Source: DASSKA01 sp963839365
Lineage (GTDB): Bacteria > Actinomycetota > Actinomycetes > Propionibacteriales > Nocardioidaceae
Direction: 5' to 3'
Length of the DNA: 64,000 bases
Assembly: GCA_963839365.1 (NCBI GenBank)
Contig: CAWIUT010000007.1
Span: 104,888 to 168,887, forward strand
Positions 1 to 6,658 of this stretch are shown here, piece after piece (the stretch's first letter is position 1; each line of letters opens with the position of its first letter). The notes beneath the pieces are model-generated. The model saw nothing but the letters and a program-made list of their open reading frames with translations, did no database searches and was not told where the DNA came from. The position numbers were made by a program, and so were the translations under genes.

Positions 1-175
1 ACAGACCGGCGGTGTAGCCGCTGAGGTCGAACACGTCCTTGCCCAGCAGCGGCACCACCGTGCGTTCCTGGCCGAGCAGGCCGCCGACCACGGCGTTGAC
101 CGCGACGAGAAGCACGAACTGGGGGAGGTTCTGCCGGATTCCGAGCTCGATCCCACGTCGGCCGGCTGAAGCCAT
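1..175 (-). CDS. MFS transporter, N-terminal part (runs off window)
   Basis: Only the first 58 residues are present. They hold a short basic N-terminus, a first hydrophobic segment and the stretch LLGQERTVVPLLG, which resembles the TM1/loop signature of MFS permeases. The ATG at 173-175 has a GAGGA ribosome site upstream. It lies 93 bp downstream of the CstR-type regulator on the same strand, so it is probably the third gene of the trx-regulator operon. The substrate is unknown; export of a sulfur species would fit the neighbours but is inference. Confidence 0.65.
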   Translation of the reverse strand, partial: MASAGRRGIELGIRQNLPQFVLLVAVNAVVGGLLGQERTVVPLLGKDVFDLSGYTAGL

Positions 176-268
176 CACAGTCCTCAAGTCCTCTCGTTGT
201 GGAGCCGGCACCAGCCGGCGAGGGTCGGGCAAGATCCACGTTGCACCGTGGTCCGCAGCATGCCCGCT

Positions 269-592
269 CTACGCCAGTGACAAGAAGAGCCTCTCCAGCT
301 TCCGGGCGTCCACGCCGTCGACGTCGGCCCCCTCGGCCAGGCACTGCTGCAGGCTGGTGGCCACGATCGCGAACCCGGCGCGGTCCAGCGCTCGGGAGAC
401 CGCGGCCAGCTGGGTGATCACGTCTTCGCAGTCCCGTCCGTCCTCGAGCAACCGGACGACCCCCGCCAGCTGGCCCTGGGCGCGTCTGATGCGGTTCACG
501 ACCGGCCGCATCCGCTCGGGATCCAGGCTGGTGGTGCCCGTCGTGGCAACGTGGTCGGCCGACGGGATGACCGGGCCGGTCGCCGGCTTCAT
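269..592 (-). CDS. CsoR/CstR-family regulator, persulfide-sensing type
   Basis: A 107-aa all-helical DUF156 (CsoR/RcnR/CstR) protein with the family signature RRAQGQLAGVVRLLEDG. Cys55 and Cys84 are 29 residues apart, as in the family's sensing cysteines. The His of copper-sensing CsoR, four residues before the second Cys, is Ser80 here. That pattern fits CstR, which forms inter-subunit di- and trisulfides with reactive sulfur and then releases DNA. The ATG overlaps the thioredoxin stop codon (TGATG), so the two are probably translationally coupled. It likely represses both this operon and the divergent sulfur genes. Persulfide sensing is inferred from residues and context. Confidence 0.88.
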   Translation of the reverse strand: MKPATGPVIPSADHVATTGTTSLDPERMRPVVNRIRRAQGQLAGVVRLLEDGRDCEDVITQLAAVSRALDRAGFAIVATSLQQCLAEGADVDGVDARKLERLFLSLA

Positions 593-972
593 CAGCGTTC
601 TCCGCCACTCGAGGCGGGCTCCGCGGTGGCCGCGTCCCCGCCGGGCGTCACCTCGAGAGCTCGCACGGCCGAGACGACCCGCTCCAGGGCGGGTGCGGGC
701 AGCGCCCCGGACTGGCTGTGCACGAGCGAGCCGCCCTTGAAGATCATCAGGGTCGGGATGGCCGTGATGTGTGCGGCTGCCGCAAGCTCCGGCTGGGCCT
801 CCGTGTCGACCTTGCCGAACACGATGTCGGGGTTCGCGGCAGCCACCTTCTCGTAGACCGGCGCGAACTGGCGGCACGGACCGCACCAGGCAGCCCAGAA
901 GTCGACGAACACGACCTCGTTGCCGGCAACCGTGTCCTCGAAGTTGGTCATTGCGAGCTCGGTGATGGCCAT
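592..972 (-). CDS. trxA: Thioredoxin
   Basis: A 126-aa single-domain thioredoxin with the redox motif WCGPC at residues 29-33 and the cis-proline loop (AIPTL, Pro73). A short Ala/Ser-rich tail follows the fold. The start codon is preceded by a consensus AGGAGGT. It reduces protein disulfides and, in sulfur-stress loci, can resolve persulfidated proteins. As first gene of the minus-strand operon with the CstR-type regulator, it is probably induced by reactive sulfur rather than being the housekeeping thioredoxin; that role is inference. Confidence 0.93.
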   Translation of the reverse strand: MAITELAMTNFEDTVAGNEVVFVDFWAAWCGPCRQFAPVYEKVAAANPDIVFGKVDTEAQPELAAAAHITAIPTLMIFKGGSLVHSQSGALPAPALERVVSAVRALEVTPGGDAATAEPASSGGER

Positions 973-1015
973 GGCCCCACTACCTCCTGTGATCGGTGGG
1001 GGCCTCGGTTTGCCT

Positions 1016-1064
1016 ATACCCCCTGGGGTGTTATGGTGACCAGCATACATACCCCGATGGGTAT
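1016..1064. promoter_or_regulatory. Paired CstR/CsoR-type operators in divergent promoter region
   Basis: Two imperfect palindromes of the form ATACCCC-N2-GGGGTAT occur at 1016-1031 and 1049-1064. Each has one mismatched pair. Their centres are 33 bp apart, about three helical turns, between the divergent trxA and rhodanese genes. CsoR-family proteins, including CstR, bind G-tract palindromes of this kind. The CATAAT at 1070-1075 could be the rightward -10 element. One site per direction, or cooperative binding of two tetramers, is possible. Confidence 0.8.
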
Positions 1065-1094
1065 CCCAACCATAATCTTCAAGGAGGGACCTTC

Positions 1095-1430
1095 GTGACC
1101 CTGGCGAACACGCCCGAGATCGATGTGGACCAGCTCGACGCCGCCGTGCGGACAGGCGGCGCGATCGTCGACGTGCGCGAGCCGAGCGAGTACGTGTCCG
1201 GCCACGTGCCCGGCGCCGTGCTGATCCCGATGGGCCAGCTGCCCGGTCGGGTCGAGGAGCTCGACCGCACGAGGCCGGTGTACGTCGTGTGCGCATCCGG
1301 CAACCGCAGCGCGTCGATGACGGACTTCCTGAGGGCCGCCGGCTTCGACGCATACTCGGTGGCCGGCGGGACCAGCGACTGGGCGAGCTCCGGCCGCTCC
1401 GTCGTCGCCGGCGAATCCCCCCGCTCCTGA
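1095..1430 (+). CDS. Single-domain rhodanese sulfurtransferase
   Basis: A 111-aa rhodanese with active-site loop CASGNRS (Cys66-Ser72) and the N-terminal VDVREPSEY signature. It moves sulfane sulfur through a Cys persulfide. The GTG start at 1095 is chosen because AAGGAGGG lies 7 bp upstream; the longer in-frame reading would run through the operators. It is the first gene of the rightward sulfur operon, 28 bp before the dioxygenase fusion. The small cytosolic form resembles the CstA/PspE-like carriers that hand persulfide to the dioxygenase. Confidence 0.9.
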   Translation: MTLANTPEIDVDQLDAAVRTGGAIVDVREPSEYVSGHVPGAVLIPMGQLPGRVEELDRTRPVYVVCASGNRSASMTDFLRAAGFDAYSVAGGTSDWASSGRSVVAGESPRS

Positions 1431-1458
1431 CCGATCACGACTCCCCTTGGAAGAAGCC

Positions 1459-2856
1459 ATGACTGACAGCCAGACCATGATCTCGGTGGTGCCCCTAGAG
1501 ACACCGACCCTCGGCGACCGCAGCTACCTTGTGCACGACGGCGAGGTCGGCTTCGTGGTCGACCCACAGCGCGACATCGACCGGGTGCTCGATCTGCTCG
1601 AGGAGCACGACGTCCGACTCACCCACGTGTTCGAGTCCCACATCCACAACGACTACCTCACCGGGGGGTTGGCACTGGCGCAGCGCACCGGAGCCGTCTA
1701 CCTGGTCAACGGCGAGGACGACGTGTCCTTCGAGCGCACCCCGGTGCGTGACGGCGACACCTTGCCCGTCGGGCCCCGCATGCTGGTGACCGCGGTCGCC
1801 ACCCCGGGGCACACGTTCAACCACCTGTCCTACGTGCTCAGCGACGCAGCCACCGATGAGAAGGTGGCCGTCTTCTCCGGCGGGTCTCTGCTGTACGGCG
1901 CGACCGGTCGACCGGACCTGCTCGGTCCCGAGCACACCGACGCCCTCGTCCGTCTGCAGCACGCGTCGGCGCACAAGCTCGCCGGCATGCTTCCGGACAC
2001 CGCGAGCGTGTTCCCCACCCACGGGTTCGGCTCGTTCTGCTCCGCAACCCAGTCCGACGCGAGCTCGTCGACGATCGGGCAGGAGAAGGTCGCCAACCCG
2101 GTGCTCACCCAGGACGAGGAGACCTACGTGCAGGAGCTGCTCGCGGGTCTCGGCGCCTACCCCGCGTACTACGCGCACATGGCTCCGGCGAACAGCTCCG
2201 GCCCCAGCGAGCCGGACCTGTCCGCTCCCGCGGAGGCCGACCCGGCGGAGCTGCGCCGGCGGATCGAGGACGGCGAGTGGGTGGTCGACCTACGCAACCG
2301 CACCGTCTTCGCGGCCGGGCACGTGCCGGGCTCGCTGAACTTCGGGCTGGACGGCAGCTTCGCCACCTACGTCGGTTGGCTCATCGACGTCGGGACCCCG
2401 CTGACCTTGCTCGGCGAGACCGCCGAGGACGTCGCCGAGGCCCAGCGCGAGCTGGTCCGGATCGGCATCGACCGTCCCTCGGCGGCGGCAACCGGCAAGC
2501 CCCACGACTGGGTCGCCGGCACCGGTCACCAGCTCAGCGCATTTCCCACCGCGACGTTCGCGGACCTCGCGCAGGTGCGTCACCACCGGGACGTGGCCGT
2601 CCTTGACGTCCGGCGCGACGACGAGTTCGCGGCCTCCCGGATCGAAGGCGCGCTCAACATCCCGCTGCACGAGCTGCCGAAGAGGTTGGCAGACGTCCCG
2701 TCCGGTGAGGTGTGGGTGCACTGCGCGGGTGGCTACCGGGCCTCGGTCGCGGCCTCGCTGCTCGACGCCGCAGGACGTCCCGTCGTCACGGTCGACGATT
2801 CGTTCGACAACGCCGGAGACGCCGATCTGCCGCTCGTCGGCACGGACGCAGCGTGA
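1459..2856 (+). CDS. Persulfide dioxygenase-pseudorhodanese-rhodanese fusion (CstB-like)
   Basis: A 465-aa three-domain protein. Residues 1-240 form an ETHE1-like metallo-beta-lactamase fold with SHIHNDY (His61, His63, Asp65) and His118 as Fe(II) ligands; the usual GD motif of that fold reads FSGGSLLYG. Residues about 255-345 are a rhodanese fold without a catalytic Cys. The C-terminal rhodanese has Cys422 in CAGGYRAS. This is the layout of CstB, which oxidises low-molecular-weight persulfide to thiosulfate. The ATG at 1459 has GGAAGAAG upstream; a TTG at 1447 is less likely. The stop overlaps the exporter start (GTGA). Confidence 0.92.
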   Translation: MTDSQTMISVVPLETPTLGDRSYLVHDGEVGFVVDPQRDIDRVLDLLEEHDVRLTHVFESHIHNDYLTGGLALAQRTGAVYLVNGEDDVSFERTPVRDGDTLPVGPRMLVTAVATPGHTFNHLSYVLSDAATDEKVAVFSGGSLLYGATGRPDLLGPEHTDALVRLQHASAHKLAGMLPDTASVFPTHGFGSFCSATQSDASSSTIGQEKVANPVLTQDEETYVQELLAGLGAYPAYYAHMAPANSSGPSEPDLSAPAEADPAELRRRIEDGEWVVDLRNRTVFAAGHVPGSLNFGLDGSFATYVGWLIDVGTPLTLLGETAEDVAEAQRELVRIGIDRPSAAATGKPHDWVAGTGHQLSAFPTATFADLAQVRHHRDVAVLDVRRDDEFAASRIEGALNIPLHELPKRLADVPSGEVWVHCAGGYRASVAASLLDAAGRPVVTVDDSFDNAGDADLPLVGTDAA

Positions 2857-3677
2857 CACTGCTGATCGCCGTCCTCGCCGGCCTGCTCATCGGGCTCAGC
2901 CTCGGCGCACTCGGCGGTGGCGGGTCCGTGCTCGCGGTGCCGGTGCTGGTCTATGGTCTCGGCCAGACCGCCACGCAGGCAACCACGGGATCGCTCGTGG
3001 TCGTCGGCGTCACCGCGGTCGTGGGCGCCATCACCGCCTACCGGACCGGCAACCTGATGCTCGGCCGAGGAATCGCGTTCGGTGTGGTCGCGATCGGTGG
3101 CGCCGCCGCCGGCGCGAAGGCGTCCGGGCTGGTTCCGCAACCGGCGTTGTTGACGGCATTCGCGGTGCTGCTGCTGGTCGTGGCGACCGTGATGCTCGTG
3201 CGGCAGGTTCGCGCTCGACGCGCCTCGGACGGAGGTCATCGGCCTCACCCCCACCACGAGGAGCCCATCGTCACCCTCCGTCCGAGGTTCAGCTGTCGTT
3301 GCTCGCGAGCAGCGACGGTGCTGGTGGCCGCCACTGTCGTCGGCCTGCTCACCGGTTTCCTGGGGGTGGGTGGCGGCTTCCTGATCGTGCCCGCACTGGT
3401 GCTCGCGCTCGACCTGCCGATGACCTACGCGGCGGGCACGTCGCTGGTGGTCATCACGATCACCTCGGCAGCGGCGCTCCTGGTCCGCACCGGGACCGGC
3501 GCCAGTCCAGACTGGTGGCTGGTCGGACTGCTGACCGCGGCCGCGGTGGTCGGCGGCTGGGCCGGTGCCCGGCTCGCTGCCCGCATCCACACCCGACGGC
3601 TGCAGACCGCGTTCAGCGTGCTGCTGCTGGTGGTCGCCGGCTATACCGCCTCACAGGCGCTGCCGACGCTCATCTGA
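2853..3677 (+). CDS. TauE/SafE-family sulfite/thiosulfate exporter
   Basis: A 274-aa integral membrane protein made of two homologous halves, each opening with a Gly-rich motif ending in Pro (LGGGGSVLAVP and LGVGGGFLIVP), typical of TauE/SafE. About eight membrane segments are expected. A His-rich loop (HRPHPHHEE, near residue 130) joins the halves and could bind metal. GTG at 2853 overlaps the dioxygenase stop, so translation is coupled. It probably exports the sulfite or thiosulfate made by the preceding enzyme. Confidence 0.88.
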   Translation: MTLLIAVLAGLLIGLSLGALGGGGSVLAVPVLVYGLGQTATQATTGSLVVVGVTAVVGAITAYRTGNLMLGRGIAFGVVAIGGAAAGAKASGLVPQPALLTAFAVLLLVVATVMLVRQVRARRASDGGHRPHPHHEEPIVTLRPRFSCRCSRAATVLVAATVVGLLTGFLGVGGGFLIVPALVLALDLPMTYAAGTSLVVITITSAAALLVRTGTGASPDWWLVGLLTAAAVVGGWAGARLAARIHTRRLQTAFSVLLLVVAGYTASQALPTLI

Positions 3678-3711
3678 ACCGAACCCCCGAAGAAGAACAA
3701 GGAGATCCACC

Positions 3712-3879
3712 ATGTGCAGAGCAGTCACCTGCAAGTCCTGCGGCAAGACCACCTGGTCGGGCTGCGGCCAGCACGTCAACCAGGTGCTGGCAGGCGTGCC
3801 GTCCTCGCAGCGTTGCCCCGGGCATCCCAAGGAGCCCCGGAGCGGCGGTTGGCTCGGCAGCCTCTTCGGCCGCCGTTGA
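3712..3879 (+). CDS. 55-aa Cys-rich zinc-ribbon-like protein of sulfur operon
   Basis: A small basic protein with Cys2, Cys7, Cys10 and Cys18 (CKSCGKTTWSGCGQHV), a further Cys near residue 35, and a Gly/Arg-rich C-terminus ending LFGRR. An AAGGAG site lies 7-8 bp before the ATG at 3712. The Cys spacing suggests a metal knuckle or persulfide-carrying thiols. It sits 34 bp after the exporter and before a rhodanese, so co-expression with persulfide metabolism is likely. I recognise no named family; a sulfur carrier or metal-binding role is inference. Confidence 0.72.
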   Translation: MCRAVTCKSCGKTTWSGCGQHVNQVLAGVPSSQRCPGHPKEPRSGGWLGSLFGRR

Positions 3880-3903
3880 CCCGCCGTATCGACCGTTCAC
3901 TCG

Positions 3904-3932
3904 CACGGACCCGTGGGCGCCACGGGTCCGTG
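3904..3932 (+). terminator. Strong intergenic hairpin (possible attenuator/terminator)
   Basis: A perfect 13-bp inverted repeat (3904-3916 with 3920-3932) has a 3-nt loop and sits 24 bp after the Cys-rich gene stop. No U-tract follows. It could terminate, attenuate or stabilise the upstream operon mRNA before the last rhodanese. Confidence 0.6.
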
Positions 3933-3941
3933 CCACGTCAC

Positions 3942-3982
3942 CAGCTTTCCGTACGCAGCTTTCGTACCCAGTTTTCGTACTC
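3942..3982 (+). repeat. Three tandem 13-14-bp repeats upstream of rhodanese
   Basis: The unit CAG(C/T)TTTC(C)GTAC occurs three times head to tail (3942-3955, 3956-3968, 3969-3982), ending just before the ribosome site of the next gene. Repeats in a 5' leader suggest a regulator-binding or RNA element. No function is known. Confidence 0.6.
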
Positions 3983-3991
3983 GGAGGAACC

Positions 3992-4582
3992 TTGACCACC
4001 AGCACGACCGAGACCACAGCCCGCACCATCGATGTCGCCACCCTGCGCGCCCGCCTGGACGGTGACCCACCCCGGGTCCTCGACGTCCGTACGCCGGCCG
4101 AGTTCGAGACCGCCCACATTCCCGGTGCCTACAACGTTCCACTCGACCTGCTCCGTGAGCACCGCCGTGAGCTCGTTCGGCACATCGACGAGGACGTGGT
4201 CCTCGTCTGCCGCTCCGGCGCCCGCGCCGCACAGGCCGAACAGGCCCTCGGCCAGGTGGGGCTTCCCGGCCTGCGCGTGCTCGAAGGCGGGATGGTCAGC
4301 TGGCAGCAGACCGACGGACCGGTCAACCGCGGTCGCCAGACCTGGGACCTGGAGCGTCAGGTACGCCTGGTCGCGGGCTCACTCGTGGCCGGCAGCGTCG
4401 CAGGGAGCGCGCTCCGCCCCGGACTGAAGTGGCTCGGTGCCGCGGTGGGGACGGGGCTTGCCGTCGCTGCCGTGACCAACACCTGCGCGCTCGGAATGGC
4501 GTTGGCCAAGATGCCCTGGAACCGCCCCACCGCGGAGGTCGACGTCGACGGCGTTCTGAGCGCGCTCAAGGATGAGGCGTGA
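3992..4582 (+). CDS. Rhodanese with C-terminal DUF2892 membrane domain (YgaP-like)
   Basis: A 196-aa protein. Residues 10-105 are a rhodanese domain with active loop CRSGARA (Cys73-Ala79). The C-terminal part (about 115-180) holds two short hydrophobic segments in the DUF2892/YgaP manner, which anchor the enzyme to the membrane by a hairpin. The TTG start at 3992 is chosen because GGAGGA lies 2 bp upstream and the rhodanese begins soon after. It closes the sulfur operon and may hand sulfane sulfur to or from membrane partners. Confidence 0.85.
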   Translation: MTTSTTETTARTIDVATLRARLDGDPPRVLDVRTPAEFETAHIPGAYNVPLDLLREHRRELVRHIDEDVVLVCRSGARAAQAEQALGQVGLPGLRVLEGGMVSWQQTDGPVNRGRQTWDLERQVRLVAGSLVAGSVAGSALRPGLKWLGAAVGTGLAVAAVTNTCALGMALAKMPWNRPTAEVDVDGVLSALKDEA

Positions 4583-4660
4583 GACGGTAGGCCGCCGCGC
4601 TCGCCTGTTCCAGGGCAGCAACGCAACGTCTCGATGAGCGACCACTCGCCCTTGACGAAA

Positions 4661-4702
4661 TCGTGGCGGGCGCGCCGGTCCCGGCCGGCGCGCCCGCCAC
4701 GA
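4661..4702 (+). terminator. Large GC-rich hairpin after the sulfur operon
   Basis: A perfect 18-bp stem (4661-4678 with 4685-4702) with a 6-nt loop lies 78 bp after the last rhodanese. No U-run follows, which is common for actinobacterial hairpins. It probably ends the rightward sulfur transcript. Apart from this and the att site, 4583-5072 holds no convincing gene. Confidence 0.65.
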
Positions 4703-4787
4703 GCGTCTCGTCCCATAGCCGCTCGCGTGTGTCCCAGGCCCCCTGGAACCCACCGGGATCGGTGGCGCGCATGGCGCGAACGCTCAG

Positions 4788-4802
4788 ACGTTGAACCGGA
4801 AC
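4788..4802 (-). repeat. Left att core (duplicate of ychF 3' end)
   Basis: These 15 bp are identical to 36030-36044. On the minus strand they give FRFNV followed by TGA, as in the true ychF end. The three bases before the core (CAG here, CAC at the right end) keep the TGA in both copies, a typical sign of integrase targeting of a gene 3' end. Confidence 0.75.
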
Positions 4803-4857
4803 GAAGTGTCCGGGTTTGGGCTGTTTGCGATTACCGTTGGTTGCCACCGGAAAATGG

Positions 4858-4948
4858 CCTCTGACCTGCGGACACGTGCTCCCGGGGCCGTTGGGCGACG
4901 TTGGCGATCGTCGGTCTCAGCCGGACTTCTTGCGGACTGTTTGCGGAC
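4858..4948 (+). repeat. Left arm-type repeats of the element
   Basis: Two motifs recur at the right end of the element: 4858-4879 matches 36000-36021 at 21 of 22 bases, and 4930-4948 (two TTGCGGAC units 11 bp apart) matches 35964-35982 at 18 of 19. All contain TGCGGA(C). They resemble arm-type integrase or excisionase sites. Confidence 0.6.
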
Positions 4949-5072
4949 CGCTGGAGGGTCGGAGCCCCTCCGCAGCTGGTCGAGATTCAGCGTCCATCGC
5001 GACGGCTTCAGCGTCGGCAACTCCGGGGCGAGCCGCTCGCTCTCCCGCCAGGAGTGCGCCACCCATGCCGGG

Positions 5073-5390
5073 TCATTCGTCGCTGAACGCGGCCTCCCAA
5101 TCCTGACCGCCGTGAAAGACGCCGAGGACGTCCACCACGAGCTCACCGGAGGACCCGTCCACCTCGTAGGCGATCAGCGTCCGCTTCTTGAAGGTGGTCG
5201 TCCGCATGCCCGGTCGGACGTCGTCGCGTGCTCGGCCAGCGCGAGGGAAGACGAGGATGCCGTCGATGCAATCGAGGATCGCCATGACGAAGCGCTGCGC
5301 GACATCCCGCGACGCCTTCTCGGTGATCCAGTCGTCGAGAGCGTTCAGCTGCTGCTGTGCCTCAGGGGTGTAGTTGATCCGGCCCGTCAT
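5073..5390 (-). CDS. RelE/ParE-family toxin
   Basis: A 105-aa protein of the ParE/RelE fold: N-terminal YTPEAQQQLNALDDW helix pattern, central GRARDDVRPGMRTTTFKKRTLIAYEVD and C-terminal VLGVFHGGQDW. The GRxRxxLRxG-type core is typical of this family, which poisons gyrase or cleaves ribosome-bound mRNA. ATG at 5390 overlaps the stop of the upstream small antitoxin-like gene (ATGA). The pair is the first cargo inside the left att end. Confidence 0.85.
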   Translation of the reverse strand: MTGRINYTPEAQQQLNALDDWITEKASRDVAQRFVMAILDCIDGILVFPRAGRARDDVRPGMRTTTFKKRTLIAYEVDGSSGELVVDVLGVFHGGQDWEAAFSDE

Positions 5391-5632
5391 GGACCGGCGG
5401 CCCACTTGGCCTCGAAGCCGGCGCGGACGTTCTCAGCCGGGATCGCCTGGGATGGGTCGGCCTTCAGAGCGTCGTAAGCCGCGGCGACTTCAGTGCGCAG
5501 CCACGAATCCGAGGCCAGGTCGAACGCCTCCTGCGGATCGACCGATTCGAGCAACCGGAGAGCGACGTGCTTGCGCACGTCAGGAGGCAGAGACATCCCG
5601 GCCTCGTAGAACTCCGATTCGCTCAGCGACAT
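5387..5632 (-). CDS. ParD-like antitoxin
   Basis: An 81-aa acidic protein directly upstream of, and overlapping by 4 bp, the RelE/ParE toxin. It has the addiction-module layout: an N-terminal helical segment (SLPPDVRKHVALRLLESV) and a C-terminal LKADPSQAIPAENVRAGFEAKW, expected to wrap the toxin. It should neutralise the toxin and repress the operon. Family assignment rests on size, position and the AENV-type end. Confidence 0.75.
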   Translation of the reverse strand: MSLSESEFYEAGMSLPPDVRKHVALRLLESVDPQEAFDLASDSWLRTEVAAAYDALKADPSQAIPAENVRAGFEAKWAAGP

Positions 5633-5641
5633 GACGTCAGG

Positions 5642-5776
5642 TTACTCCGAGTCCCGACGCTGGCGCAGGAACGAGGTCGCACGCGCGAGGTCTGCGGGCA
5701 CCGCGTCGAACCGTCCTGCCTCGACCAGCGCGAGGACCGTCGCCTGCTGGACGCGGGTGAGCGGAGTCAACGCCAT
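5642..5776 (-). CDS. Small ORF, possibly truncated partner of HTH-nucleotidyltransferase
   Basis: A 44-aa reading frame (MALTPLTRVQQ to RQRRDSE) starts 10 bp inside the end of the HTH-nucleotidyltransferase gene. Genes in this position often encode a HEPN-like or small helical partner of the nucleotidyltransferase. This one is very short, so it may be the surviving N-terminus of a longer partner. No family can be assigned. Confidence 0.4.
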   Translation of the reverse strand: MALTPLTRVQQATVLALVEAGRFDAVPADLARATSFLRQRRDSE

Positions 5777-6351
5777 GGAAGCTCCCCGATCACGGCGACC
5801 GCCGGGCCGCTGCGCACGTTGTCCAGGAAGCCGGAGGACGCCGCGAACTCCTCGGGGGTGAGGATCGTCGGGTTCAGGGGACGGTGCACCGCGGCCTCGA
5901 CTCGGGTGCACGCCTCGTAGACCGCGTCCACGTCGGGCTCGCCGAGCACCATGACGTCGATGTCGTGCGGTGCCGGACCGGCATCCCCGAGCATCCGCGC
6001 GGCAAAGGAACCGCAGAGGAACGCCGACTCGATGCCATCGATGCGGGCGAGCTCGTCGGCCAGGACCACCACCGGGCCCGTCGCGACCGTGAGGATCTTG
6101 CGCAAGGGGTCCACCAGCGGACTCTCGTCGTTGGCCCGGATCAGCCTCGTGCGGCCCACGTGTCGCTCGCTCAGGATGCCAGCCTCCACCAGGCGCGCAA
6201 CCTCGCGGTGCACGGTGGGGTAGGCGAGGCCGGCCCGCTTGGCCAGATCGGTGACGCTCAGCTCGTCGCCGGTGAGCAACAAGGTGGAGAGCAGGCGCGC
6301 CTGACCGTCTGACCTGAAGATCGGAACGAGGAGCGGCGCCTCAGTTCTCAT
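5767..6351 (-). CDS. Winged-helix/nucleotidyltransferase (MNT-type) protein
   Basis: A 194-aa protein. Residues 15-75 are an ArsR/MarR-like winged helix (LSVTDLAKRAGLAYPTVHRE). Residues 95-190 are a minimal nucleotidyltransferase with GS (114-115) and DxD (Asp130, Asp132). The HTH-MNT fusion suggests a self-regulated antitoxin or modifier that AMPylates a partner. The chosen ATG lies in a palindrome, just after a TATAAT-like element read on the minus strand, so the mRNA may be leaderless. An in-frame ATG 21 bp upstream is an alternative start. Confidence 0.75.
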   Translation of the reverse strand: MRTEAPLLVPIFRSDGQARLLSTLLLTGDELSVTDLAKRAGLAYPTVHREVARLVEAGILSERHVGRTRLIRANDESPLVDPLRKILTVATGPVVVLADELARIDGIESAFLCGSFAARMLGDAGPAPHDIDVMVLGEPDVDAVYEACTRVEAAVHRPLNPTILTPEEFAASSGFLDNVRSGPAVAVIGELPWR

Positions 6352-6377
6352 ATAACTGAGGTTAACCTCCATTATAT
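6340..6377 (-). promoter_or_regulatory. Promoter and nested palindromes of HTH-nucleotidyltransferase gene
   Basis: CTCAGTT/AACTGAG (6340-6346 and 6354-6360) surrounds the start codon. A perfect palindrome GAGGTTAACCTC at 6358-6369 abuts it, followed on the minus strand by TATAAT within 6371-6377. This suggests autorepression by the encoded winged helix. Confidence 0.6.
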
Positions 6378-6403
6378 CGAGAGTCAACGCCTGCCCTTCA
6401 GGG

Positions 6404-6658
6404 TTACCGCGAGTCCCCGCCGAACCGAGAATCGGCGAGGTAGTCATTGGTGTTCGTGGCCAGGTCGCACGGCAGGTCTGCACCCTCGACGATCCCGAAG
6501 AACTCGGGTGACCAGTCCTTGCCGTTGCTCCGCGGAAGCCGACGGCGCACGTCGGCAAGGGCGGCGGCGGGCGATCCGTCAGCGGGGCCAAGGTCCGGGC
6601 CCGCTCCCACCTTCGCGGTTGGCGCGGACGCGATCCATGATCGAGCGGTCCGGGTCAC
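6404..6658 (-). CDS. Hypothetical protein, 84 aa
   Basis: This frame begins with GTG at 6658, overlapping the stop of the broken DUF3024 gene (GTGA). The C-terminal half looks protein-like (AALADVRRRLPRSNG, then KDWSPEFFGIVEGADLPCD), whereas the first 25 residues are less convincing. The RRLPRSNGKDWSPEFFG style recalls short antitoxin-like proteins of actinobacterial islands, but no family is recognised. Confidence 0.4.
   Translation of the reverse strand: MTRTARSWIASAPTAKVGAGPDLGPADGSPAAALADVRRRLPRSNGKDWSPEFFGIVEGADLPCDLATNTNDYLADSRFGGDSR

Noticed and set aside
39..740. Long plus-strand open frame opposite the regulator and thioredoxin genes
   Set aside because: Ser/Arg/Pro-rich composition and opposite to two clear genes; a GC-rich shadow frame.
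2603..4582. A 659-codon open frame spanning exporter, Cys-rich gene and rhodanese
   Set aside because: Only its last 196 codons are the real rhodanese; the rest is out of frame with clear genes.
4583..4790. tRNA or tmRNA as the integration target of the element
   Set aside because: No cloverleaf-like sequence at either end; the repeat matches the ychF 3' end instead.
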